Numbered from the stretch's first letter, positions 34,420 to 42,106 are shown. The stretch: 64,000 bases of DNA from Alteriqipengyuania bathyomarina_B (GCF_038594605.1 NZ_JBCFZM010000002.1:805288-869287); one strand, 5' to 3'. Notes: generated from the sequence alone by a model not told the origin. Numbers and translations: made by a program.

Positions 34420-34955
34420 GCGAGCCTCAGAACGCGCCACGGACGCCATAACGCAGCGATGGCTGCCGGGGGTTCGGCGAGAGAGGCCTCACCCTCGCGG
34501 TGGAGGTAGGCGGCGAAGCGCAGGATGCCGTGGCGCAACCCGTCGGGCAGGTGTGCCCAATCCGCCGCGAGCCCGGCCTCGAGCGTCACGACCACGCGGC
34601 TGACGAAGGGCCCGCGCCGCAGGCGCAGCTGCGCCGATCGATCGCCCGAGAGATGCAGATCGTATTCGTCATCGCCCAGCGCGGTGCGCGCGCCCTCGGC
34701 ATCGAGCATCTCGACACCGGTCACCTGCGCAATCGGACGGGTGGCGAGCCGCGTCCACTCGTGGCTCGCATCGCGGACCTCCTCGATCGTCGCGGCCAGC
34801 GGCGTGAGGCCGGTAAAGGCCTCGCATGCTTCCACCCCCGCCCCGATCAGTGCGGTCAGCTGCGCATCGTCTGCGCTGCGGGTGATGCCGAGCCAGTGCT
34901 TGAGCTCGGCCAGCGCGGGCGAGAGATCGCCGGTAGCCAACACCATGCGGGTCAT
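34416..34955 (-). CDS. GTA head-tail connector protein (gene 6)
   Basis: A 179-residue protein with ALAELKHWLGITRSADDAQLTALIGAGVEACEAFTG, the helical opening of gp6-like head-tail connectors, and a central THEWTRLATRPIAQVTGVEMLD segment. Connectors of this type form the ring beneath the portal. It is separated from the capsid gene by a 133-base hairpin-rich gap. Confidence 0.87.
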   Translation of the reverse strand: MTRMVLATGDLSPALAELKHWLGITRSADDAQLTALIGAGVEACEAFTGLTPLAATIEEVRDASHEWTRLATRPIAQVTGVEMLDAEGARTALGDDEYDLHLSGDRSAQLRLRRGPFVSRVVVTLEAGLAADWAHLPDGLRHGILRFAAYLHREGEASLAEPPAAIAALWRPWRVLRLA

Positions 34956-34986
34956 GGGCGGTCTCCTGAATTGTCGTAAGAGGAAG

Positions 34987-35052
34987 GCGCCCGCGCCGCA
35001 GGGTCCTCGACGGCCAGGGGAGAAGCCGGAGGTGCCGCAGCGGCGCGGGCGC
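34987..35052. repeat. Perfect 13-base inverted repeat between genes 6 and 5
   Basis: GCGCCCGCGCCGC (34987-34999) is the exact reverse complement of GCGGCGCGGGCGC (35040-35052). It is GC-rich without a T-tract and forms the second of two hairpins after the capsid gene. Confidence 0.6.
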
Positions 35053-35053
35053 G

Positions 35054-35082
35054 CAGGGTGCGGGGGCGAACCCCGCGCCCTG
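35054..35082 (-). terminator. Strong hairpin just after the capsid gene
   Basis: CAGGGTGCGGGG (35054-35065) pairs with CCCCGCGCCCTG (35071-35082), eleven of twelve bases. It begins seven bases after the capsid stop. It has no T-tract, so it may protect the capsid mRNA end or partly attenuate downstream transcription rather than terminate fully. Confidence 0.5.
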
Positions 35083-35088
35083 TCGGCG

Positions 35089-36240
35089 TCAGGCTTCGAT
35101 CCGCAGCAGCTTGATCGCTGCGCTGTCGAGCACCTGTCCGCCGATCCGCTTGGTCGCGTAGAAGTGGACGAATGGCTTGTTGGTGAAAGGATCGCGCAGC
35201 ACCTGCGTCGCGCTGCGTTCGGCGATCAGGTAGCCGTGGCGGAAATTTCCGAAGGCGATAGGATATTCGTCCGCCGCGATGTCGGGCATGTCCTCCGCCT
35301 CGACCACCGGATAGCCGAGCAGGCGGTCGGGCTGCCCCTCGACCAGCCCCGGCTGCCACAGGAACGCGCCGTCGCTGGTCTTGAGCTTGCGCACCTCGGC
35401 CAGCGTGGCGGAGTTCATCACGAAGCTGGCACCTTGGCGATGGCCGGCCTTGAGCGTGTGGACCAGGTCGATCAGCGTCAGGTCGGGATCGTCACCGAGC
35501 CCGGTCGCGCTGCCGGTGCCGATGTACTGGAGCGTGCCGAAGGCGCGGCTGTCGTCGCCCAGCGCCGAGGTTGCCGCCTCGAGAAAGCCCTTGGGCTGGT
35601 TGATGCCGGTGCCGTTGACGAAGGCCGATCCTTCGGCGCGCGCGAACTCCATCGCGATCTCGCTCGCGAGCCAGGTTTCGAGATCGAAACCCACATCGTC
35701 GAGCATGGCCTGCGACGCCGCCGGGTTGGCGTAAAGGTCGCCCGTCGGCGGAGCGATTTCGGCGAAGGTGGGCGCGCCGGTTTCGTCACGCGTGCCGGTC
35801 TCGCTTGCCCAGCCGCTCGCCGTGCCGCCGGTGGTGATGAGCTTTCGGTAACCTGCGGTGCCGGTCTGCACGACCTGAGCGATGGCGCGGATCGGGCTGA
35901 TATCGGTGAGCGCGCGGGCGATCATCGCGTCGATCTGGCGCGGGACCGCATATCCGCCGTCGCTGGGCGAAGTGCCGGAAAGCGACTTGATCTCATGGGT
36001 GGCGCCACGCCGCAGGTAGCCGTCGACGAAGCCCTTCACCTCGGCGGGCGCGCTGTCGCTGGCGCCAAGCGCGGGGCGCTGCGCCGCGCGGCCGATGCGC
36101 TCGACGCGCGCCTTTACCTCATCGAGATCGGTGCGGATCGCGCCGACGTCGGCTTCGAGTGCATCCTGCCGGGCGACGATGTCGAAGCTGGCGTCGAGCG
36201 GGTCGGATGTGGTGTCGGTAATGGGGGTCTGGATATCCAT
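35089..36240 (-). CDS. GTA HK97-family major capsid protein (gene 5)
   Basis: A 383-residue capsid protein. About 100 N-terminal residues form a helical delta/scaffold region (SFDIVARQDALEADVGAIRTDLDEVKARVERIGR), normally removed by the prohead protease. The mature HK97 fold follows (ALTDISPIRAIAQVVQTGTAGYRKLITTGGT; YPIAFGNFRHGYLIAERSATQVLRDPFT). The length and split match RcGTA gp5. It assembles into the head shell with the portal at one vertex. Confidence 0.95.
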   Translation of the reverse strand: MDIQTPITDTTSDPLDASFDIVARQDALEADVGAIRTDLDEVKARVERIGRAAQRPALGASDSAPAEVKGFVDGYLRRGATHEIKSLSGTSPSDGGYAVPRQIDAMIARALTDISPIRAIAQVVQTGTAGYRKLITTGGTASGWASETGTRDETGAPTFAEIAPPTGDLYANPAASQAMLDDVGFDLETWLASEIAMEFARAEGSAFVNGTGINQPKGFLEAATSALGDDSRAFGTLQYIGTGSATGLGDDPDLTLIDLVHTLKAGHRQGASFVMNSATLAEVRKLKTSDGAFLWQPGLVEGQPDRLLGYPVVEAEDMPDIAADEYPIAFGNFRHGYLIAERSATQVLRDPFTNKPFVHFYATKRIGGQVLDSAAIKLLRIEA

Positions 36241-36269
36241 GAAGAACCTTTCTTGTCGGCACGGGAAAC

Positions 36270-36310
36270 ACCCCCTCTCCTTGAAGGCGAGGGGGTTGGG
36301 GGGTGGGGCA
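36270..36310. repeat. G/C-rich palindrome between capsid and protease genes
   Basis: ACCCCCTCTCCTTGAAGGCGAGGGGGTTGGGGGGTGGGG folds around CCCCCTCtccttgaaggcGAGGGGG. It belongs to the same repeat style as the copies at 36736, 39911 and 56550 and lies in the short gap upstream of the capsid gene. Confidence 0.6.
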
Positions 36311-36345
36311 GGCGTAGGGAAGGTAGCGAGGGTGGTGCGGTCGCC

Positions 36346-36876
36346 TCAGGCGATGAAATGCACCCGCGCGCCGTGTTGCAGCGGGTGGGTGACGAGGCTG
36401 ATTTCGAGCAGCTCGACCGCGAGCAGTTCGCGGCCTTGCGGAGTGTGCCGCGCATACCGCGCACGGTATCCGAAACTCAGTCCGCTGACGGCGTGCGCGG
36501 CCAGCAAGGCGGTGGCGCGGCTGGCGGGCCGGTCGATCTGCGCCACTACGCGCAGACCCCTCGCATCCTCGCCGATCCGCTCGACCGTGCCGATCCGCTG
36601 GCGCGGATCGTGCTGCCAATAGAGCGGCAGTGGGTCGCGCCGGTCGCGCAAGGTGGCTGCAAACGCGCCGCAACGGATCGTGTCGCGCGCCGCATCGGCC
36701 TTGTCGAACAGCGCGGCATATCCGGCGATCCGCCAAATCCTCCCCTCCCCCCATTCTACTGGGGCGGGGAGGGGGTCGAGGGGTGGGGGTTGTGTGCGAG
36801 CAGTCGAGGCCGAACCTCCACCCCCGGCCCCTCCCCCAAGCGAGGGGAGCGCGCGGGTAGACGCCGACACACTCAC
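36346..36876 (-). CDS. GTA HK97 prohead protease (gene 4) with repeat-coded N-terminus
   Basis: A 176-residue serine protease of the HK97 prohead family. The core starts IWRIAGYAALFDKADAARDTIRCGAF and includes the His motif LYWQHDPRQRIG and the Ser region ATALLAAHAVSGLSFGYRARY. The only in-frame start is GTG (36876, overlapping the gene 3.5 stop as GTGA, or 36870). From there about 40 residues (STRALPSLGGGAGGGG..QPPPLDPLPAPVEWGEG) are encoded by an inverted palindrome pair at 36736-36855. The repeat thus sits within the coding sequence and replaces the normal N-terminus. Confidence 0.85.
   Translation of the reverse strand: MSVSASTRALPSLGGGAGGGGSASTARTQPPPLDPLPAPVEWGEGRIWRIAGYAALFDKADAARDTIRCGAFAATLRDRRDPLPLYWQHDPRQRIGTVERIGEDARGLRVVAQIDRPASRATALLAAHAVSGLSFGYRARYARHTPQGRELLAVELLEISLVTHPLQHGARVHFIA
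36736..36855. repeat. Inverted palindrome pair inside the start of the prohead protease gene
   Basis: The left part (36736-36794; CTCCCCTCCCC..CTACTGGGGCGGGGAGGGGG) and the right part (36811-36855; CCACCCCCGGCCCCTCCCCCAAGCGAGGGGAG) are imperfect inverted copies. The block is translated in frame as the protease N-terminus. Confidence 0.7.
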
Positions 36877-37181
36877 TTCAGCAGCCCCGGCACGCCGAGC
36901 CGCACCGCAATGCCGAGCAGCAGCAGCGCGCACATCCCGCGCACCAGCCAGTCGATCGCGGCCTTCCACGCGCTCGCCTTGGCATCGCGCCAGGCTTGCA
37001 GCAGCTCGCGCAATTCGTCGATATCGCCCGACGCCGCCTCGTCCGACAGGCCGATGCGGACGAGCGCGCGGTTGGCACCCAGCTCGCCCGCTTCCTCGGC
37101 AATGGCGCGCAAGGTAACGAGTTCGGCACCCTCGGTACGCGCCTGCGCCAGCAGCGCGGCGAGCATGTCTTCATTGGTCAT
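36873..37181 (-). CDS. GTA gene 3.5, DUF6127-like small protein
   Basis: A 102-residue protein, MTNEDMLAALLAQARTEGAEL onward. It is helical and Glu/Ala-rich, with a C-terminal hydrophobic segment MCALLLLGIAVRLGVPGLL that could be a membrane helix. Small genes of this kind lie between portal and protease in GTA clusters; the role is unknown. It overlaps the portal stop by four bases and the protease start by four. Confidence 0.75.
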   Translation of the reverse strand: MTNEDMLAALLAQARTEGAELVTLRAIAEEAGELGANRALVRIGLSDEAASGDIDELRELLQAWRDAKASAWKAAIDWLVRGMCALLLLGIAVRLGVPGLLK

Positions 37182-38350
37182 TGTGGGTCCTCCTGCGGAG
37201 CCAGCCCAAGCATTGCGCGGCGTTCCTCGGGCGTGAGGAAGTCCGCCTCGCTCACCTGCTTCCACAGCCGCTCGCGATCTTCGGAGAGCGCGGGAACCCG
37301 GTCGAGGTCGACTGCGATCTGCGCATCGGAGAACCATGGCGCCATCCCGGCGGCGAGCCCGCCGAAGATCTTGTCCGCCAGCGGCAGCAGTGTGAGCCGC
37401 CACAGCGCGCGGTTGGCCTCGCGGTAATTGGAATAGGTGTTGTCACCCGGCAGGCCGAGCAGCATCGGCGGCACCCCGAAGGCGAGCGCAATGTCGCGCG
37501 CGGCCGCCGCCTTGAGCGTCGCGAAATCCATGTCGGCGGGGCTCAGGGCCATGCTCTGCCAGCTGAGTCCGCCTTCGAGCAGCATCGGCCGTCCGGCATT
37601 GCCCTGACCCTGGAAGGCGCTGGCGAGCTCGGCCTTCAACCGCTCGAACTGGTCGGCGGTCAGCCCCTGCCCATCGCCCGGCGCATAGACCAGCGCGCCC
37701 GAGGGCCGTGCGGCGTTCTCCAGCAGGGCATTGTTCCACCGGCTGGCCGCGTTGTGGATCGCGATCGCCTGCGCCGCGGCGCTCAGGGCTCCCGCGCCGT
37801 AGTGATCGTCGCCGGGGTTGAGGCATTTGAGATGGATCAGCTCGGGCCAGCCGTCCTCGTCCTCCAGCGGAATGACATGGGTCTGCGCGCCGAGGTGATA
37901 GGCGAAGGCTTCGGGCCAGCCGATCGGGCCGGGGCGGATCGTCACCCGCTCGGGCCTCAGCGCGAACAGCTCGACCGGCCTGCCGCTGGCATCCTTCAGG
38001 ATCTGGATGAAGGCATTGCCGTGGAGCAGCAGGTGAGCGGCTATGGTCTCGACCAGCGACTGGCCTGCGCTGGGCGCGGTGACGAGCGCGAAGAGCTCGT
38101 CCGCATCCTTCGTTTCCGGGGTCGAGACGGGCGCAGCGCCCACCCCCTCGGCCACGATCCGCACCGCCCGCTGCGCGACCGGATTGGAGGCATAGCCCGC
38201 CTCCAGACTGGTCACGTAATCGAAGGGCGGGGCGGAGGCCCCGCGCATCTCGAAGGCGGAAGCCCACGGCGAGGCGAAGCCGCGTGCGATGGGCACACGG
38301 GCGCTGCCCCCGCCCTTGAAGGCGGAGATCAGGTCGGTAAACATGGACAT
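37178..38350 (-). CDS. GTA HK97-family portal protein (gene 3)
   Basis: A 390-residue portal subunit. It shows VTSLEAGYASNPVAQRAVRIVAEGV, the HLLLHGNAFIQILKDASGRPVELFAL core and GVPPMLLGLPGDNTYSNYREANRALWRLTLLPL, all classic HK97-portal segments. Twelve copies form the ring through which DNA enters and leaves the head. GGGAG lies six bases before the start at 38350. A divergent + strand gene begins 56 bases away, so its promoter region abuts this gene. Confidence 0.95.
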   Translation of the reverse strand: MSMFTDLISAFKGGGSARVPIARGFASPWASAFEMRGASAPPFDYVTSLEAGYASNPVAQRAVRIVAEGVGAAPVSTPETKDADELFALVTAPSAGQSLVETIAAHLLLHGNAFIQILKDASGRPVELFALRPERVTIRPGPIGWPEAFAYHLGAQTHVIPLEDEDGWPELIHLKCLNPGDDHYGAGALSAAAQAIAIHNAASRWNNALLENAARPSGALVYAPGDGQGLTADQFERLKAELASAFQGQGNAGRPMLLEGGLSWQSMALSPADMDFATLKAAAARDIALAFGVPPMLLGLPGDNTYSNYREANRALWRLTLLPLADKIFGGLAAGMAPWFSDAQIAVDLDRVPALSEDRERLWKQVSEADFLTPEERRAMLGLAPQEDPQ

Positions 38351-38405
38351 GGCGTCTCCCGGGATCAGGCGGTCCCCCGGGCAGGCGGCCCGAAAGGGGG
38401 AAGAG

Positions 38406-38882
38406 ATGAAGCGTCAATTCGGTTTGCTGGTGCTGGGGATGGCCGCAGCACTCGGGTCTGGTCAGGCAGCCGCCGCGCAGGAGCGCGAACGCGTGGTCGA
38501 GGTCTCGGACTCAGGGTGTCGCATCGAGGTGAGCGATGGGACGAAGGCCCTGCTCATGCAGGCCGATGCCGACGGTGCTGCAAAGATCGGGCTGATGTTC
38601 AAGGCCGCGGTCGATACGCCGGGCCGGAAGCGCGAGGGCTATTTCTACATGCGCCTCGATTTCTCCACCGGCGGCCCGGTGACCTATCGCGACGGGTTCG
38701 AGGGCGTCTATGCCCAAGGCTATATTGCCGACATGAGCGTGGACGACCTCGCGTGGATGCTGAGCGAAACGCAGGGGCGGTTTTCCTATTCGGTCGGCGG
38801 GACGGCGCATCGCTTCGAAGCGAAGACGGGCGAGGACATTCCCGAGTTCGGTGCGTTCAGGGACTGTCTAAAGGCGTTGTAG
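38406..38882 (+). CDS. Secreted hypothetical protein inserted in the GTA cluster
   Basis: A 158-residue protein on the strand opposite to the GTA genes. It has a signal peptide (MKRQFGLLVLGMAAALGSGQAAAA) and a mature region with GYFYMRLDFSTGGPVTYRDGFEG and two Cys (SGCRIEVS, DCLKAL). The start at 38406 follows an AAGGGGGAAGAG purine run. It lies between portal and terminase, which are adjacent in other GTAs, so it was inserted. No family was recognised. Confidence 0.65.
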   Translation: MKRQFGLLVLGMAAALGSGQAAAAQERERVVEVSDSGCRIEVSDGTKALLMQADADGAAKIGLMFKAAVDTPGRKREGYFYMRLDFSTGGPVTYRDGFEGVYAQGYIADMSVDDLAWMLSETQGRFSYSVGGTAHRFEAKTGEDIPEFGAFRDCLKAL

Positions 38883-38987
38883 TGCTTGTGGCACGTGGGC
38901 CGCTCGCCACCGGCATGCGGGCGCACCCCCAACCTTGCAGGCTGATATGATGGAGGTGGGGGAGGACATGGGGTTCTCCGCCTATCG

Positions 38988-39375
38988 GTCACCCCGGACT
39001 TGTTCCGGGGTGGTGCTTGTTTCATTCGTTGCGCATGCGGGCCTTCGATCCGACCGTGTACATTCTCGCGAGCTGCTATCGCGGTGCGCTCTATACCGGC
39101 GTCACGTCGGACCTGCTGACGCGGATCTACCAGCATCGCTGCGGCACCTTCGATGGCTATGCGAAGCGACGCGGCATCGCCTCGCTTGTTTGGTTCGATC
39201 GATACGAAGACATCGAGATCGCAATCCGGCGCGAGAAAACGATCAAGCGCTGGTCGCGCCAGTGGAAGTTCAACATAATCGAAGAGGAAAATCCGGATTG
39301 GCACGATCTCGCGGTGGATTTCGGTTTCGAGCGGCTTTGAAGTTCAGCACCACCCCGGAACAAGTCCGGGGTGAC
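38988..39375 (+). mobile_element. Inverted-repeat-bounded GIY-YIG element 2
   Basis: A 388-bp unit. The left arm 38988-39017 and the right arm 39346-39375 are perfect 30-base reverse complements (left starts GTCACCCCGG, right ends CCGGGGTGAC). Each arm also folds alone (ACCCCGGA..TCCGGGGT). The GIY-YIG stop lies five bases from the right arm, and the nuclease gene fills the interior. It lies inside the GTA cluster beside the terminase stop. Confidence 0.75.
39035..39340 (+). CDS. Small GIY-YIG endonuclease-domain protein (in repeat-bounded element 2)
   Basis: A 101-residue single-domain protein, DPTVYILASCYRGALYTGVT with the GIY/YIG strands, DLLTRIYQHR with the catalytic-type Arg, and REKTIKRWSRQWKFNII with a Glu. 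It shares the whole layout and the DLAVDFGF ending with the copy at 4.85 kb, differing at many positions, so the two are diverged paralogues. ATG at 39035 was chosen; a TTG at 39017 overlaps the left repeat arm. The nuclease fold is clear; a role in moving the flanking repeats is inferred. Confidence 0.86.
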   Translation: MRAFDPTVYILASCYRGALYTGVTSDLLTRIYQHRCGTFDGYAKRRGIASLVWFDRYEDIEIAIRREKTIKRWSRQWKFNIIEEENPDWHDLAVDFGFERL

Positions 39376-39383
39376 TCGGTGGC

Positions 39384-40754
39384 TCACATCCCCCGCACCC
39401 GCGGCCTTCCGCCACGCCCCAGCATCAGCTCGGTCAGCGCCCAGACCAGCGCATCGGCGCGGTCGGGCGAGCGGCCCGGGCCTTCGTAGCCTCCACCAAT
39501 TGTAAGCCCGCAAAGCTGGTCCTCCAACTTCGCGAACAGCCCGGCGTGGCGCACGCGGCCTGCCTCGTACAAAGCCGCGACCGGCTCGGCGCGGGCGATC
39601 TTGCCGCGGCTGGCGTGGACCAGCCTGACCGGCAGCGAGACGTCCGCCGCGCGCAGCACGCTTTCGACCATCGCGCCGCCCTGATTGGCCTCGGCGATCA
39701 CGCGGTCGGCTTCCCATTTCTCGGCGGCTCGGGCGACGGCGCGCGCCCATTTCTCGGGTGAGGCGCGCTCCACGCTTTCGTCGGCGAGGACGGTGGCGAG
39801 GCCATCCTCGTCTGTCCCGCACACCACGATGCCGCAGGCGTCGCCGCGGGCGCTGGCGGGGGGATCTACGCCTATGGCGATGCGGGTGAGAGCGGTAATC
39901 GTGGTCGCGGCCCCACCCCCCGACCCCCTCCGCTGAAGGGGAGGGGGAGTGGTGCGGCACGTCTCCAGCATCGCGCGGGTCCAAAGCGCGCCTTCGATGT
40001 CGGTCAGCAGTTCGCCGTCCAGTTCCTGCCGCCCGAGAGTGGTGCGGGCGAACTGGCGGCGCATCCGGTTGACGAAACGGGCGGGGAGGTTGCCCTCGTT
40101 ATCCCATGTCGTCCCGCGCGTCACCGCGACCTCGCCCGTCTCGCTGTCCTCCAGCAATCGCCGGACCAGCGGCACGGCGCGCGGCGTGGTCGTCGCAGCC
40201 ACGCGGGGGTGCTCGCCCAGACGCAGGCCCATCTGCAGGTTGTCCCACGCCGCCGTGGCGCGCTCGCCTGCATTGTCCCACTTGGCGATCTCGTCGCACC
40301 AGGCGTGGCTGTGCTGCGGTCCGCGCAAGGCTTCGGGCTCGGCGGCGGAGTAGCAATAGCCGCGCGCGCCGCCGGGCCACGACAGCCGTCGCAGGCTCGG
40401 TTCCCACTGCGGAGCCTGATCCGGCGCGCACACCGCGAGGATGCCGCTCTCGCCTTCGATCATGACGCTGCGCACCTCGCCCAGCGAGGCACCGACCAGC
40501 GCGATGCGCGCGTGCCGATCGCTCCGCGCGATGGCGCGCACCCATTCGGCCCCGGCGCGGGTCTTGCCGAAGCCGCGCCCAGCGCAGATCAGCCAGGTGT
40601 GCCAGTCGCTCTCCGGCGGCATCTGCTCGGTCCGCGCCCACAGCGGCCAGTAGCGGGCGATCGCCCGAGCTTCCGCTTCCGCCAGCGAGGCGTACCAGTC
40701 GAGCCGCGCCTCGGGGGCGAGCCTGAGCAGATCGCCCAGCCATTCAGCGCCCAT
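39384..40754 (-). CDS. GTA terminase large subunit (gene 2) with in-frame repeat
   Basis: A 456-residue packaging motor. The Walker A GRGFGKT is at residues 59-65, the Walker B Asp-Glu in SHAWCDEIAKW at 154-155, and the nuclease starts IAIGVDPPAS near 292 with later acidic residues (DRADALVWAL). Residues ~267-284 (CRTTPPPLQRRGSGGG) are encoded by a palindrome at 39911-39950 and lie in the linker between ATPase and nuclease. It overlaps the upstream gene by 11 bases. GTA terminases pack host DNA headfuls non-specifically. Confidence 0.95.
   Translation of the reverse strand: MGAEWLGDLLRLAPEARLDWYASLAEAEARAIARYWPLWARTEQMPPESDWHTWLICAGRGFGKTRAGAEWVRAIARSDRHARIALVGASLGEVRSVMIEGESGILAVCAPDQAPQWEPSLRRLSWPGGARGYCYSAAEPEALRGPQHSHAWCDEIAKWDNAGERATAAWDNLQMGLRLGEHPRVAATTTPRAVPLVRRLLEDSETGEVAVTRGTTWDNEGNLPARFVNRMRRQFARTTLGRQELDGELLTDIEGALWTRAMLETCRTTPPPLQRRGSGGGAATTITALTRIAIGVDPPASARGDACGIVVCGTDEDGLATVLADESVERASPEKWARAVARAAEKWEADRVIAEANQGGAMVESVLRAADVSLPVRLVHASRGKIARAEPVAALYEAGRVRHAGLFAKLEDQLCGLTIGGGYEGPGRSPDRADALVWALTELMLGRGGRPRVRGM
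39911..39950. repeat. Palindrome translated inside the terminase gene
   Basis: CCCCTCCGCTGAAGGGGAGGGG lies within a CCCC/GGGG-rich repeat. It is read in frame on the minus strand as TPPPLQRRGSGGG between the two terminase domains. Confidence 0.7.
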
Positions 40755-41250
40755 CGCGCCCGTCGGCCTGCGATGCGGTGCCATCCTTCGCGAGCCGTTC
40801 GCGGATCGTGGCGAGCTTGCGTTCGAGCGAGGCGAACACCTCTGCCTCGTCCTGCCCGTGGCGTTTCGCCCGCTCGGTAGCGATCGTCTCACGGTGCGCG
40901 GCGAGCAGGCGGATCGCGTTGGCGATGTCGAGCTTGCGCTCCGGATCGTGCCCGCGCAGCTGGGCGAGCACCTCCATCTCCAGATGTTCGTACCCTTCGC
41001 AGAGCGCAGCGCGCCACGCGGCGGCGAAATCGGCATGTTCGCGCCGCGTCTTATACGCCCGGCTGAGCGAGATACCCGCTGTCTTCGCCGAGGCGCTGAC
41101 ATTGGAGGTCGCGGCAAGATGCTGGAGGAAATAGGTCCGCCAGTGCTTGTTGACCGGGCCTTCGCCTTCGGCCGCCTTCTGCGCATCGGTAAAGCGCACG
41201 TTCTTGCGCTTCGCCCGTGTCGGGGGCGAAGGCCGGATATTGCTGGTCAT
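40744..41250 (-). CDS. GTA gene 1-position protein, probable small terminase
   Basis: A 168-residue basic protein, TSNIRPSPPTRAKRKNVRF onward, with a helix-turn-helix-like segment HLAATSNVSASAKTAGISLSRAYKTRRE followed by a long helical stretch (HLEMEVLAQLRGHDPERKLDIANAIRLLAAHRE). DNA binding in front of terminase fits the small subunit role. Start 41250 (ATG) was preferred to an open frame to 41322. It is the first gene of the operon. Confidence 0.75.
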   Translation of the reverse strand: MTSNIRPSPPTRAKRKNVRFTDAQKAAEGEGPVNKHWRTYFLQHLAATSNVSASAKTAGISLSRAYKTRREHADFAAAWRAALCEGYEHLEMEVLAQLRGHDPERKLDIANAIRLLAAHRETIATERAKRHGQDEAEVFASLERKLATIRERLAKDGTASQADGRDGR

Positions 41251-41464
41251 GGAGGAAGCGCCCCGAGTGTCGGAGATGAGCCCTGGCGAGGCAGCGCTGG
41301 CCATCCGGGCCGTCCGCACCATCGCGATGTTCCGGTTCTCTAACCAAAGAGCGTCGCGATGTCAATCGTAAAATAACCGATATGGTAAATTGTCAGGTGA
41401 TGCGATTGCTTGCGCGGGTTCGCGGCCTCGCCTAAGCGGCGCCAACACGGGCGAGGGAGCGGCC

Positions 41465-42106
41465 ATGCTGCGCAAATTGTACGAATGGACGATGGAGAAG
41501 GCGGCGCATCCGCATGCGCAGTGGTGGCTGGCGCTGTTTGCGTTCGTCGAATCGAGTTTCTTCCCGATCCCGCCGCACCCGCTGCTGGGCCTGATGTGCC
41601 TCGCCGAGCCGAAGAAGGCGATCCGCTTCGCAATGATCGCCACGGGTGCCTCGGTCGTCGGCGGACTGTTCGGCTACGCCATCGGTGCGCTGCTGTACGA
41701 GAGCATCGGCCTGTGGCTCCTGAACGCGCTGGGCTATGCGGACGCCTTCCCGTGGGCGGCCTGCACCGTGAACGCGAACGGCGGCTGGGCGGTCTTCGCC
41801 ACCGCCAGCACGCCGATCCCCTACAAGCTGATGACAATCACGGCGGGCTTCGTGAGCATGAACCTCGCGACCTTTATCATCGCCAGCATCGCCGGGCGCG
41901 GGCTGATCTTCATGACTGTGGGCGTTCTGTTCCGCCTGTTCGGCGCGCCGATCAAGATCTTCATCGACAAGTACCTGGTCCCGCTGACCACGCTGTTCGT
42001 CGTGCTGGTGGTGGGCGGCTTCCTCGCGATCACGCAACTGGCGCATGACGACGGCGAGAGCGACGCGAACGACCCCTGCGCGTCGGCTACGCTCGAGGAC
42101 CTGTGA
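41465..42106 (+). CDS. YqaA/DedA-like small integral membrane protein
   Basis: A 213-residue membrane protein of the SNARE-associated/VTT superfamily, YqaA branch. It shows EKAAHPHAQWWLALFAFVESSFFPIPPHPLLGLM, then GASVVGGLFGYAIGALLYESIG and TPIPYKLMTITAGFVSMNLATF, with a hydrophobic C-terminal helix. Homologues affect membrane lipid handling. GAGGGAG precedes the start. The aquaporin gene starts within its stop, so the two are one unit. Confidence 0.82.
   Translation: MLRKLYEWTMEKAAHPHAQWWLALFAFVESSFFPIPPHPLLGLMCLAEPKKAIRFAMIATGASVVGGLFGYAIGALLYESIGLWLLNALGYADAFPWAACTVNANGGWAVFATASTPIPYKLMTITAGFVSMNLATFIIASIAGRGLIFMTVGVLFRLFGAPIKIFIDKYLVPLTTLFVVLVVGGFLAITQLAHDDGESDANDPCASATLEDL

Larger units (their letters stand above)
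25990..41250 (-). mobile_element. Gene transfer agent (RcGTA-type) structural cluster
   Basis: A collinear set in the Rhodobacter GTA order: small-terminase-like gene, terminase, portal, a small gene 3.5, prohead protease, capsid, genes 6-10 of the head-tail and tail tube, tail chaperone, tape measure, DUF2460, DUF2163, NlpC/P60 peptidase and hub, ending with a DUF2793 protein. Most neighbours overlap by 1-13 bases, so it reads as one operon. There is no integrase, repressor, replication or lysis module, which fits a domesticated GTA and not a prophage. Two + strand genes interrupt it between portal and terminase. Confidence 0.92.

Noticed and set aside
34525..37236. 903-residue plus-strand frame opposite GTA genes 3.5-6
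   Set aside because: Antisense shadow crossing several real genes with good starts and overlaps.
25990..41250. Prophage
   Set aside because: No integrase, repressor, replication or lysis genes and no attachment sites seen; the gene order matches a domesticated GTA.
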